A program made the translations under genes and the position numbers. A stretch of DNA of 64,000 bases from contig OY978525.1 in assembly GCA_963854835.1 (NCBI GenBank), positions 83,784,333 through 83,848,332 on the forward strand, in the 5' to 3' direction. Position 1 is the first letter of the stretch; each line of letters opens with the position of its first letter. Under the pieces are notes generated by a model, which was not told where the DNA came from, did no database searches, and worked only from the letters and a program-made list of their open reading frames with translations. The DNA is from Megamerina dolium. Lineage: Eukaryota > Arthropoda > Insecta > Diptera > Megamerinidae. This document shows, in pieces, positions 44,122 through 55,058 of this stretch.

Positions 44122-44807
44122 TATACCCTGCAAAAATGCTACTGGTCAGGGATGTATCCGGGATCAGTCGCAAAGGAATATGCGGCTAATCGCACTTTTG
44201 ATCTCTTTATATGGAGTGAACTGTTCCCTTTTGTTCGAGCATGAAGAGACCAATTGTACCCTTTTATACCCGAACGGGTATAAATGTAGATTAGTACGGT
44301 TAGAAATTTTCATACAATGCATTATAATTCTTAATTATATTTTCTTTTCAATTATTTGACAATTTACCCATTCTTGCTCTTCGAAACAAAATAATTTACT
44401 TTCATTAACTGTATTATAATTCTCATGTAAAAAAAAAATTATTTTTATTTTTTTTTTTACGGGTACAGAGTAAGATGAAACAATTTATTTTCATTCATTG
44501 CATTATAATTTCCGATTCATATATTTCAAATTTAAATGTACAAATAAAATTTACGTATTTTCTCTTCTCGTATTCGAACCTGGGTACCCACAACATCATG
44601 TGTTTTGCTATCGTATATTCTATCGCCGTCGCTCTACCAGCTACGCTAACCTGTAACATATAATTTTTAACTTAAAAACGAATAACTTGAAAGTGAAGAA
44701 AATCTCTAAATATATGAATTAATTTAAAAATTGATACCGAAAAGATTAATCCCGAACTCCCGAACTACTCTCTTTAAAGATTAGTCGCAAATTTTTTGCA
44801 GGGTATA
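44122..44807. mobile_element. Small inverted-repeat element with tRNA-like B box
   Basis: TATACCCTGCAAAAA (44122-44136) and its exact complement TTTTTGCAGGGTATA (44793-44807) bound a 686-bp unit with no coding sequence. The interior holds the repeat units shared with 2390-2615 and, on the minus strand at about 44567-44655, TAGCGTAGCTGGTAGAGCG and GGTTCGAATAC, which resemble an A box and a B box. A related end (TGCAGGGTATA) occurs at about 54096. Unclassified. Confidence 0.55.
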
Positions 44808-45305
44808 TATATACATATATATTATTTTTCATTCTCAATTTTTCAATTAATTGCTTTTTATCGTGTTTAAAACTAAAGTGGGATATTAAAAATTTATTCA
44901 ATTTATTCGGTAACTGAATTTCATAGTCCTGAACGATATTATCCTGTATAGCACATTTAATTTTTTCCCGTTATTTTTTTAGATTTTATGTTGTCTTAGG
45001 CGGCTGTTATGTTGACGTATCGGTAACAATTGTAAAATTAAAAATTGAGAGCGATAGCAAGAGCGTAAGAACTGACCGAAAAGATCACAGGAGATTTGGC
45101 TATCGACATCATATCATGATATCACGGCAAAGGGTTGCATTGTTTTTTTTTTTATACTTTTACAGAAAAAAGTATCGAAAATGCATGATAGCAACACTTA
45201 ATGCACGTTATTTAATTTCTTTTTTTTTTATATGTAGCATTTTATTTTATCGTATTTTCAAATTAAATGTAAGTTGTTTTTAATAAAGACGTTTTAGTCT
45301 TTTAG
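44808..45305. other. Unannotated AT-rich region
   Basis: No gene seen. The last 40 bp contain AAATTAAATGTAAGTTGTTT (45265-45284), whose complement lies beyond the SINE at about 45699-45718. Confidence 0.6.
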
Positions 45306-45670
45306 TGGGTGCCGTAGCTCAGTGGTTAGTGTGTTCGCCTTCTGATCTGTAGGTCGTGGTTCAATACCCGGCTGATGCATAACAAATTTAATATCGAAAA
45401 GATTTTTCTTTCGAACGGTACCCACCTGTCGGCAAGCAATTGGCAATTCTTCCGACAGTAACAACTTGCCATGAAAAAGCTTCTAAAAAGAACTCTGTGA
45501 CAAAGCTCAGAAAAAGTGATGTCACAAGTGTTCTGCCGTTCGGAACCGGCTAAAATAAGTAGGTCCATTCTAATACTGTCCAAAATTTAAGACGCACAAC
45601 AGTAATGGAAGAGAAGCTCGGCCAATGAGCCCTTTGGGGCTTTAAGTTAAGTGCCACATATTTATTTATT
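45306..45670 (+). mobile_element. tRNA-derived SINE copy
   Basis: Very similar to the 41509-41866 copy, with intact A box TAGCTCAGTGGT, B box GGTTCAATACC and the GGGGCTTTAAG...GTGCCACATATTTATT end. It sits at the centre of a 20-bp inverted repeat (45265-45284 and 45699-45718). TSD is not clean; TCTTTTAG and TCTTTAGG are possible remnants. Confidence 0.9.
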
Positions 45671-45766
45671 ATTTATTCTTTAGGTTTTAAAACAAAAACA
45701 ACTTACATTTAATTTACACTTTTTATACAAGCATTTTAGTCTTTAATTTTTCTATTTTATATATAT

Positions 45767-46193
45767 TGTTACGTTTTTATTCTGTGAACGTTTAATTCTA
45801 TTTGAATTACCTTGTTCGATCACTGGATTCTGTTAATGATAACTGCAACACTTATTTTATACAACTATATACAGCAACAATTTATTTAATAATCTCTATT
45901 TACAATCAACACTGTTTACAATCAACTATTTACTATAGCACTTGCAACTTTTGCCTCTGTATCAATGTTTTCGCAATCACGTTCTGAATTAGATTGATTT
46001 TCCTCCTCAACACTGGCTCTATTTATACTCTGTTGGCAATACCCCAGAATCTTCCTTTATCGAGATTCTTCTCTTCCTTTCTCGTTGGCTTGTTCTGGTT
46101 ATCGCTCATTTCTTTTTGTTGACATTCGGTTCGATGCTGCCAATAGTGTCAGTCACAATAGTGATGAGTAATCAACTATCGATACTCGTTACA
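45767..46193 (-). mobile_element. Solo LTR, probably Ty3/gypsy-type
   Basis: A 427-bp unit flanked by a 4-bp duplication ATAT (45763-45766 and 46194-46197), with near-inverted ends TGTTACG and CGTTACA. On the minus strand it runs from TGTAACG to CGTAACA, and it contains TATAAATAG and a downstream AATAAA, the expected promoter and polyadenylation order. No internal retroelement sequence adjoins either side, so it is a solo LTR left by recombination. The 4-bp TSD favours Ty3/gypsy; the family is unknown. Confidence 0.72.
46019..46028 (-). promoter_or_regulatory. TATA box of the solo LTR
   Basis: The minus strand reads GTATAAATAG. The candidate polyadenylation signal AATAAA (complement of 45881-45886) lies about 135 bp downstream on the same strand. 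Confidence 0.6.
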
Positions 46194-46197
46194 ATAT

Positions 46198-46611
46198 TTA
46201 TGACGAGATTTATACGAATTGTTAAAACAATTAAAAAAAGTAGTTTTGACTCGATGTGATTAGATGAAATTAAACCGTATTGAAAATGTAAATATGTTAT
46301 TGATTATTTTAAACAAACCAAACAAGCCTATACAAATCAAATAGGTTTATGTTTGTTTATCTAGTAAGCAAGGTTCGTTCGAAATAAAAGCAACTGATAG
46401 ATTATTTAATCTACCGAAACATGATCTGGTTTAACGGGAGCGTTTTATTTATTGCAACTCAATAACAAAAGGTAAGCAATTTCTTATTACTAGTCTATGT
46501 TTTTTTCGCCAAAATACCACTTTATTTGCATATTCATTACAATGTTCAATATTTTTGCATAAATAAATATATATCAACTTTGCATAAAGAATTATAATAT
46601 TTTCAAATTAG
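46198..46611. other. Unannotated AT-rich region
   Basis: I see no gene or known element between the solo LTR and the dispersed repeat at 46612. Confidence 0.6.
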
Positions 46612-46775
46612 TAGGTTAATCAACAAAAAAGCGAGAGCACCACAGAAAATGTCGGATTTTGAGTGAACATTTTCAGCGCTCGCTGCACGAATGAGTAGGA
46701 CGGCTTTTTAGTCTTGCTTGAAATTCATGTATGTTTGGTAATGCACTTTCTTTGGTTCAATATTCTTTGCTTGAA
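46612..46775. repeat. Dispersed repeat, second copy of 37675-37830
   Basis: Alignable over its whole length to 37675-37830, with a small extra segment (CAGCGCTCGCTGCACGA). Unknown family. Confidence 0.8.
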
Positions 46776-47087
46776 GTCTAGACTCTCAACTCTCGCGCAA
46801 ATACAGCCTCATACGTCACACTCTCAACGGAAGTCTTCGCCACTCTGAAAGAAGACTTACGAAATATTTTTTAAATATCAAATTTCAAATTTGTATATCG
46901 AAGCACAGAAGATTTGCTTTTAAGTTTTTTCTCTGTCTCTAAATATTTGAAATTTTTCAAATTACTTGAACTTTTTTTCTATACATACTTTTTCTCGCTT
47001 TTTTTTTTTTCTTAATTCTACGAATTACCTCTATATATATACATATATAAGTCAATATTTGTGTCACATTTTCAGTAATTCAATGAA

Positions 47088-48360
47088 TTGCGCATAGAAA
47101 CGCCAGCTTTAAAGCTATTCAGCTTTAAAGCAGCCGCAGAGGAAATCATCAACTTTGAGACAAATATCCAGACGGTTTTTGCTGATACCCTCGACCGACT
47201 TTTTCTGGAAGTACAAAAAAAGGAGTTTCAAGCCATATGGAATGAATGTAGAAATGCATATTTTTTAATTAGAAGAAACGAAGTCGGTGAAAATATTTTT
47301 GATCAAATCAAGAAGGCATATAAAGAGTGTAAAACCGCTTATGTCCAATGCATCTCTGCAACCAACGCTCAACTTTACGAGCTTGACGCTGAGGTGGCCA
47401 ATTCCATAACTGCCAATTCCATCCTGCTGAGAATCCATCTCGGAAATGCTCGTTTACAGCTGTACAACTTCCTCCATGTGACACCCCATGTTTTTCTGGT
47501 TTCACGGACATATATCGAAACAATCCTTGATTATGACCGGTTGAAAAATTGTATCATTTATTACAAAAAACCCGTGGAGAAGCACATAGTATCATTAAGT
47601 CAACTCCGTCGACTAACGATGGCTTCTCAATAACATGGCAAAATCTGGTAGAACGATATAAGAATACCCATATCCTTATCAATATTCAATTGAACACTTT
47701 TCAATTTTCAACCAATTATAAAATAAATTAGTTCTCACATAAAACGCTTACAGCGAACAATAAACGACTGCATAACCAATTTGCTGTGGTTAAATATAGA
47801 CATAAGTCAATGGAACGCGATTTTTGTGTATCTATGCTCGACAAAGCTGCCAGATTTAACCTTGCGTCTGTGGGAGCAGCCGACAAAGAACAAACGTGAT
47901 ATCAATTCGTGGAGCGCTTTTCATTCTTTTCTGACAGAACGGTTTTAGAAACTAGAGTCGGTGTTGGATATTAAAAATGATTTTCGGTAGCTCAGCCAAC
48001 CACAAAATCGGCAATTCAACAAGCCACAGAATCGACAACCCGGCCGATTCGAAAATTTCAAGCGGCATCCTTCTCCTGCAGTAAATTCTCGAAGTGTGAA
48101 CACATTTCACACGGCAATTACTCAACCGACTTGTCCACTATGCTAAAGCCGCATCCACTATGTGGGTGTCCCGAATTTGTTAAACTATCGGTGTACGTTA
48201 CAATGTAGCCGGAAAGCACAAATTAAGCACTAATTGTTTTGCATGTTCCCACGACTACAACAGTTGCACTAGCCTATTCTCATGCTCCGTAATTAAAAAA
48301 AGGCATCATTCGTTGCCGCATGACTTGAAAATCCATCCAGTACTCGTCCTGCTGCCCGCT
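47088..48360 (+). pseudogene. BEL/Pao gag remnant
   Basis: The frame 47088-47633 is the N-terminal gag. Its end, in a second frame, reads CMYHLLQKTRGEAHSIIKST and WQNLVERYKNTHILINIQLN (about 47545-47690), a BEL gag hallmark. Further on come WNAIFVYLCSTKLPDLTLRL (about 47815-47875), INSWSAFHSFLTERF and a zinc-knuckle region NCFACSHDYNSCTS with KKRHHSLPHDL (about 48235-48330). Several frameshifts. No LTR or pol is attached. Confidence 0.75.
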
Positions 48361-48384
48361 ATGTAAAAGCATGTACCCCCCCGA

Positions 48385-48738
48385 CAATGTTAAAAATTGT
48401 CTTCACTTACAGGGCAAGAGAAACTTTCCATTGTAAACAAACGCTGTATTTGCATCAACTGCTTGGCAACTTCGCATACTCTTGCAGAGTGTCAACTTCA
48501 ACTTATCTCCGAAAAAGAAATTGACTTATTGTACACGACCTGTAAGATGCAACTGCCGTCAGAGATGTTGGCAATTCGATCGACATTTCGAGCAATGACA
48601 TTGGCAGAAAACTTGATGTCTAGTCAGCATTCCCCGAAAAGGCATCGTTCATTAAACTATAGAACGCCTAAAAGCTTGCCAAGAAATCCAATCTCGCCCA
48701 GTACAGGGCCCCCAAAATTGTTGTCTCGGAAATTTTGA
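48385..48738 (+). pseudogene. Second BEL/Pao gag zinc-knuckle fragment
   Basis: The frame reads LTGQEKLSIVNKRCICINCL followed by ATSHTLAEC, giving CxxCx4Hx4C. It then runs through a Pro/Arg-rich tail to a stop at 48738. Since the previous fragment already has its own knuckle, this is likely from a different BEL gag copy, or a duplication. Confidence 0.65.
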
Positions 48739-48829
48739 TGCGACAATGTGGTCCGCCCTTACTGACAGGAGCCACGACAACATTAAGTAGCATCGTTATG
48801 TCAAATTTATCGAGCCTGACTTTAATCTG

Positions 48830-49800
48830 AAAATTCTTTCGAATACTAATCCAAGCATTGGATATCTCCAGAACCCTGATAAGAGCTGGACGGTATCTAA
48901 CGAGGAATCTCTAAACCTGCTTTTTGATACACACTTTCTCGGTAGCTCAATTGAAATATCAGCTGCCGGACTTAGTGATCCGGAAGCCGAACTAGAAATT
49001 TTACACGTTATCACAAAAGCCAATATAGAATGGGTTGTGAAGACTTTCAAAGTATTTAAATCTCCGGCGACCGATGGAATATACATTGGTAGCCTTCCTA
49101 GATATTGAAGGTGCTTTTAACAACATTCAGCCGAGGGCAATAACCAGAGTGCTAGCGGATCTGGGCATCGCTGGGTCTCTCGTGGACTTCATTCAGCTAA
49201 TGCTTTTATGCAGGTTCGTGAGTTCAACATTAGGAAGCTCGACGGTGCGTAGATCTGTTAGCAGGAAAACTCCCCAAGGCGGCGTGCTCTCTCCTCTCTT
49301 ATGGGTTCTGGCAATGAATACACTGTTGCGGAGCCTGGAGGAGAGGGGATTTCAGGTTGTTGCACACACGGATGATGTTTCTATTATCGTTCGAGGGAAA
49401 TTTCCTGATACTCTTTGTGAAATCAGGCAAGGTATTTAAAATGAAGTAGACATATGGTCTAAGTCATACGGCTTGGAAGTGAACGTTAATAAAACAGAAC
49501 TCATTCTGTTTACTAGGAAACGAAGGTTCCCTGACGTTAGACCTCCGACTTTGAACGGTATCATACTGCCATTTTGTCACAAAGTTAGCTACCTAGGGCT
49601 GATTCTAGACTGGAAGCTGCTTAGGAATTTTAATGTTGAGGATAGGGTGAAAAAGGCAGCTATAGCACTCTATTCGTGTAAAAGGGCGGTGGGAGCGAAA
49701 TGAGGTTTAAAACCCCAAGTAGTATACTGGTTATACACGACGGTAGTAAGACCAATTTTGAAATATGGCATTCTAGTATGGTGACCAGTCCTTAATAAAA
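48830..49800 (+). pseudogene. LOA-type reverse transcriptase remnant
   Basis: After the deletion, 49074-49439 reads EYTLVAFLDIEGAFNNIQPR, KTPQGGVLSPLLWVLAMNTL and QVVAHTDDVSIIVRG. The catalytic YADD has become HTDD, so activity would be lost even without the stops. 49473-49703 holds NVNKTELILFTRKRRFPDVR and CHKVSYLGLILDWKLL. The thumb continues past a stop as VVRPILKYGILVW-like sequence near 49745-49785. Confidence 0.82.
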
Positions 49801-50104
49801 GCAGCCCGTTTAGGCGTATGGAAAGCATTCAGAGGGCACCAAGCTTGTGCATTAGCGGAGTCTTCAGAACAACTCCCACAGCGGCAATGAATGTTATGCT
49901 GCATCTTCTGCCGATTGACCTGTACGGACAGCAACTGGCAGTAAAATCGGCCTTGAGGCTGAGACCTATCTCTTCTAGCCACTAACTCATGGGGGTACTC
50001 TGCTATCCTAGAAAAGTTTTCATTCATCCCCAAGACCACTTACTTTTGTAAGCACGATCTTCCCTTCAAGAGAAGACTGGAATGGCAAAATAGATTGTAT
50101 TGGT

Positions 50105-50927
50105 AAGGTCGTCATATATACAGATGGATATAAACTACAGAGGCATGTGGTAGGGGGTGTCTACTCAAAGGAGCTAGGCACCTATTCCTTCCATTTGCCA
50201 GACCATTGTAATGTATTTCAGGCTGAAATCTTAGCCATCAAAGAAGCTCTTTCAATCGTCAAGAAATATGTTCTGACCACAAAAGAAATAAATATGTACT
50301 CTGACAATCACTCAGCTCTGAGATCATTGCAATCAGCAAGACATTCATCCAAGATAGTGATTGAATGTCATGAACTATTAACTGAGTTTTCGGAATATTT
50401 TAACATAACTCTGTTTTGGGTACCCGGCCAGAGCAATATTGAGGGTAACTGCAAGGCGGATGAATTGGCAAGGCAAGGTACGACAATGACACTCCACCAG
50501 GACAAGGCGTTGGTCCCAATGCCACTGACAACTTGCAAGTTACTAATAAATAGGTTTACCATCGATGTCGCCAACACGCGTTGGAGACAAAACCCTAACT
50601 GTTTAACTAGTAGGCTAACGAGGCCGGAATGGAGCTTATCGAACTTAACTACTTTTGAAATATAATAGGCTGGACACCAGAAGAACAATTGGGGTTCTAA
50701 CTGGCCATTGCCTTATCGGTAGGCCCGAAAATAGACTAGAGGCACCTTTTTACGACTATTGTAGAATCTGTCAGGGTCTTGAAGAGAAAGAAACCGTAGA
50801 ACACCTTCTGTGCGGGTGCATGGCTCTGTGCAGGAGGAGGTTCGATACGCTCGGAATCGACTCTCTTGACAGCATCACGGAAGTTGCAAAACTAACAAAG
50901 ATTATTTCATTCATTAAATCCACATGA
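50105..50927 (+). pseudogene. LOA-type RNase H and cysteine-rich C-terminus
   Basis: YTDGYKL (about 50117), NVFQAEILAIKEALSIVKKY, NMYSDNHSALRSLQ, GNCKADELARQGTTM and TTCKLLINRFTIDVANTRWR supply the RNase H acidic residues (D, E, D, D). After a shift at about 50660 comes TRRTIGVLTGHCLIGRPENR, YDYCRICQGLEEKETVEHLL and CGCMALCRRRFDTLGIDSLD, with a CxxC...H...C zinc-type end and a stop at 50927. Compare 38857-39545. Confidence 0.82.
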
Positions 50928-51035
50928 TGGTTTAGAGAAGACCCAATGGGATAAGGATAATCTTCAATGGTATCAAAATGGGCCTTCAAGTGGCCTAAGT
51001 GCGTCGCAGGACAACCACCCTACCTACCTACTCTC

Positions 51036-51337
51036 TCAATGTTCTCTCTCCCTCTCTCTCTCTCTCTTTGCTTAAGCCAGTATGGTTTTAATCCAATACT
51101 TCCTGGCATTGTTATTTTGGTAACAAAATTAAACTAAATTTTTTACTATGTGTTTACCTTCTGCTTTTATTTAGGGACATTTTCCCTGGTGAAGTTGAAA
51201 AGATAGGTAGATAGCTTTATTATTGAGTTCAGTACAAAATTGATACATTTAATTCAGCACGAATACGTAGCTAAACAGGCGCAATTCCTTAGATAAAAAA
51301 AGATAATATATCTTCGGGAGAATTTGTGGTAAAAAAA
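51036..51337. other. Unannotated region after LOA-type copy 3
   Basis: A CT-rich run (CTCTCTCTCTCTCTCTC) at about 51048-51068 follows the LINE tail. Nothing else recognised. Confidence 0.6.
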
Positions 51338-51703
51338 GCAAAAATAATAAATATGTGGCACTTTTCAGCCATGAAGGGCTCTTTGGCCAAGCTTCTCTTT
51401 AATTACTATTGTGCATGTTAAATTTTGGACAGTATTAAAAATTTAGAAATACTAATTTCAGCCGGTTCCGAACGGCAGAACTCTTGCGATATCAGTTTTT
51501 ATGAGCTTTGTCACAGAGTTCTTTTAGAAGCTTTTCCATAGCAAATTCTTACTGCCGGAAGAATTCCCAATTCCTTGCCGCCAGGTAGGTACCGTTCGAA
51601 AGAAAAATCTTTTCGATATTAAATTTGTTATGTTTCAACTTGGGATTGAATCTACGACCTATAGATCAGAAGGCAAGTACACTAACCACTGAGCTGCTGC
51701 ACC
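51338..51703 (-). mobile_element. tRNA-derived SINE, diverged antisense copy
   Basis: On the minus strand it starts TGGTGCAGCAGCTCAGTGGT with the A box intact; the B box is mutated (GATTCAATCCC). It ends with AAGTGCCACATATTTATTAT. It differs clearly from the younger copies at 41509 and 45306. Confidence 0.87.
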
Positions 51704-52865
51704 AATTTGTAGTTATTGCAGATTTTTCTAATCATTTGGGTACAAAACGAGGTTCAAGGCCGGCATTGGTCAAACGTCCAATGCACAATACATCCATTCG
51801 CTGTATATCTCAGGGACAACGTAGGTGGAACTCTTGAACACCTTAGTCATATTACCGAATGCTTCAAACACGATTACGCATGCGTATACCAATTTCAGTT
51901 CGTACTTATCAAGTATATATATGAAATAACACTTTGGAATGGTACAGAAACTTAACTTTTTTTTACGGTGCCGGTTTTAAGTATAAAAAAAACATGTTTC
52001 TTAATTTTATGTGAAGGGAAAGAAAAATATGGATTTGCAGCAGAATATTTTTTGCAAAATCACATGGCAAAGGACCTTGCGATGCCATTGGCGGAGCCTT
52101 CAAGAGAAACGAAGAAAAGCAAGCTTACAAAGGCAATACGGTAGTGTACCTTCAAACAGTCATAACTTCTGAAACCTTTGAGACTTCACCTCGGAAAATA
52201 TCTTATTTAAAAGGTAATTTTTCAATCTTCATAGTGTTTATAGTTTATAGATTACAGTCGAAAAATTTTTGGAATATGGAACGATATTTTGAAATTGTAG
52301 AGCCATTTAAAAAAATATTTTGTGGGAAACCTTATGAAGATAATCAAACTGAAATACTGCCTGTATAACCTTTGCAACACAACCGCATTTCTGCAAATCG
52401 GATCATAAATTTAATTTAATAAAATTAAATAGTTAGGACTTTTTTTAGACATGCAGATTTTTGAATGATTTCTCTCGTCGATCTTTTGATTGTTGGCGAG
52501 GGATGGGAGACGGAAGGGAACTAGTCAGAATCGGCTGTACCAAACATTTTAAGAACATTTTTGGCATTTCGTGCTTAAAGTATTCGCATTTTTACGGGAA
52601 TTTTGTATACATACAAAGAAATCGAAGCAAGCTGGTAAGTAAGACATTTTTGATCATTATTCCAAATTAATATTTTTTGTAATAGCAATGGAGTATTGAA
52701 GTGGTTGAACTTTTGTTTCAGAAGCATATTTTTTTTTGGTTTTGGAAAACAGCAAGCAGAAAGCAAACAGAAACAAATAATAATATAATAGGATTGACCT
52801 AGGCATATTATTTTGTAAGTTTTGGGTGTTTTAAAGGTAAAATAATTCCGAGTCTTTCTATGGGA
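51704..52865. other. Unannotated region
   Basis: No recognisable gene; frames are short and lack motifs. It leads into the diverged tandem array. Confidence 0.55.
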
Positions 52866-53600
52866 TCTATATAAAAAATGAGCGGGTCTTGCCTCTTTCT
52901 TGTAAATCTAATTATCTGTGCAATAATAATAATTCGCTGAATAATTCGTAAGTTATAGCGGTTTAAATTTTTTTAAATTTTCGCAACTTTATATGGTAGC
53001 TCCATTAAGAAGTGGGCGTGGCATGCTACTTTTATGCCATATTATTTCCGACAACGATATTAACCTAAGCATCAATTATGGTTCGTCTAAACAAAAAACT
53101 GCCGAAGTTAGAGCGGTTTAAATTTGAAAGTAATTTAATCATTTTGTATGGGAGCTACCATAAATACTAGGCGTGGGTTGCCAACTTCATGCTAATCTGG
53201 TTATCCTCACAATACCAATCAACAACTTAAATATGGTTGCTCTACGCTAAATAGTTTGTAAGTTATGGCTTGTTTAATTTCCTCGGCTTTGTATGTGAGC
53301 CACATAAAGAATTGCACGTGGATTTCTGATTTTATGCCAGCTTATATCCGACTATCATATTAATCTGGGTGTCAAATAGAGTTCTCTTAGACAGAAGATT
53401 GACGAAGTTACAGCGGTTTAAATTTAAAAACAAACAAAAAACACTTTGTATGGGGTGTTATAAAAAGTAGGCATGGTTCGCCCATTTCTGGCAAGGTTAT
53501 ATAGCAGTATAATATAACTCTACGTGCCAAATCTTGTTGTCTTAGATGGTATAATAAGAGAGTTATAACAAGCTAAACAAGTTAGTCGCTTTGAATGCTT
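52866..53600. repeat. Diverged tandem array, about 150-165 bp period
   Basis: The anchor AAGTTANAGCGGTTTAAATT recurs near 52950, 53104, 53260 (weaker) and 53403. Each is followed by TTGTATGGGAGC-like and GGCGTGG-like words at constant spacing. Four to five degenerate units. Unrecognised satellite-like family; it could equally be an old internal repeat of a larger element. Confidence 0.7.
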
Positions 53601-53668
53601 GGTGTCGGCGTGGTTGTTGACCGATCATGCCCAAAATCAATTCCCTCCGTACCCTTGGGTCATAGGAT

Positions 53669-54014
53669 AAAAAATAAATAAATATGTGGCACTTAAAGCC
53701 CCAAAGGGCTCATTGGCCGAGCTTCTCTTCCATTACTGTTGTGCGTCTTAAATTTTGGACAGTATTAGAATGGACCTACTTATTTTAGCCGGTTCCGAAC
53801 GGCAGAACACCTGTGACATCACTTTTTCTGAGCTTTGTCACAGAGTTCTTTTTAGAAGCTTTTTCATGGCAAGTTGTTACTGTCGAAAGAATTGCCAATT
53901 GCTTGCCGACAGGTGGGTACCGTTCGAAAGAAAAATCTTTTCGATATTAAATTTGTTATGCATCAGCCGGGTATTGAACCACGACCTACAGATCAGAAGG
54001 CGAACACAGTAACC
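53669..54014 (-). mobile_element. tRNA-derived SINE, antisense, tip of the tRNA head missing
   Basis: Good match to the reference from the tail (GGCACTTAAAGCCCCAAAGG) through the B box (GTATTGAACC on the plus strand). It stops at about CGAACACAGTAACCA, where AACCAGT is repeated, so the A box is absent. This copy could not start polymerase III transcription normally. Confidence 0.9.
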
Positions 54015-54212
54015 AGTAACCAGTAACTTGAAAGTAATTCTTTCAAGTGGTTACAAACATCTGACCGCAATGAATATACCTTGCATATACACTATGCAGG
54101 GTATAAAAAGAAAGAATGTAAGAAAAACCTAGTAAAAAAATGAACTTTAGTTTTATACTTATATGACTAATATTTTGTCGGAAATATTTTTGCTTCAAAA
54201 TCCACATCGTCT

Positions 54213-54707
54213 TTACTTACTTACTTTACTTATGTGGCCATAACAACCGGATATCGATTTAGGCCGAAAATAACATGCTTCGCCAGCCATCTCTGTTCTT
54301 TGCTAGCTGGCGCCAGTTAGAAATTCCAAGCGCCGTCAAGTTCTCCAGTACTTGGTATTTCCACCGGAGGTTAGGTCTTCCTCTTCTGCGTCGTCCTCCA
54401 GCGGGTTCCGAATATAACACCTTCTTAGCTCGACATGACCTAGCCAGCGCAGCCGCTGGATTTTGATGCGCTTTACTATGTCAATATCGGCATACAGCTC
54501 GTACAGCTCATGGTTGTACCTTATTCGGTACTCGCCACCAATGCAAATAGGTCCAAAGATCTTGCGTAGGACTTTTCTCTCGAAAACTCCAAGCATTCGC
54601 TCATCCGAGGTGGAAATTGTCCAGGCTTCAGCGCCATATGTTAGGACAGGCATCATGAGAGACTTGTAGAGTGTAGTTTTTGTTCTTCGAGAGAGGGCTC
54701 GACTTCT
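54213..54707 (-). mobile_element. RTE-like LINE copy E, 3' end only
   Basis: Antisense copy of the last 495 bp: the (ACTT)n end at 54213, then MPVLTYGAEAWTISTSDERM and RLRWLGHVE on the minus strand. It lacks about 20 bp around the HVERMEEHAPAKK codons (junction near 54431), which shifts the frame. 5'-truncated in the thumb (SLSRRTK). Confidence 0.88.
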
Positions 54708-54844
54708 TTAGATTAATTAAATAAGGATTCGACATCGGTGCACTGAGATCGCGTACTACGCTCCTTTTCACATTTTAAAACGAATTGTCCAAATCTTAAT
54801 ATTTTGTGTACTGACATGAAAAAGTTACGCTTACAATATGACCA

Positions 54845-55058
54845 GTAATAGAAATGGCAAAATTGCATGAATTTCAAACTGCAGCATATTCTCCAGACTA
54901 TTTGCTCGGCGATAAGAGATTTAGGTAGAATAACATGTCGTCGATCACACAAACGCCTACTTTGCGGACCTTGAGAAAACCTATCGTTTAGAAGGAATAA
55001 AGAAATTGGAAAAACGTTGGACTAAATATATAGAGCTACCACCAGACTATTTTGAGTA
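54845..55058 (+). pseudogene. mariner transposase C-terminal fragment
   Basis: Reads MAKLHEFQTAAYSPDY (third-aspartate block with YSPD), LLGDKRFR, then in another frame YFADLEKTYRLEGIKKLEKR and WTKYIELPPDYFE, with a stop at 55058. The rest of the transposase and TIRs are not found. It belongs to a different family from the 3720 and 27659 copies. Confidence 0.75.

Larger units (their letters stand above)
48800..51035 (+). mobile_element. LOA-type LINE copy 3, 5'-truncated
   Basis: Begins in the linker before RT (SIGYLQNPDKSWTVSNEESL, about 48850) and ends in CCTACCTACCTAC (51022-51034), a short tandem 3' repeat. An internal deletion of roughly 350 bp fuses FKSPATDGI to YTLVAFLDIEG at 49076. 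No clear TSD. Confidence 0.82.

Noticed and set aside
44567..44655. Functional tRNA gene on the minus strand
   Set aside because: A-box-like and B-box-like words are present, but spacing is long and no cloverleaf or acceptor pairing is apparent; more likely repeat-derived.
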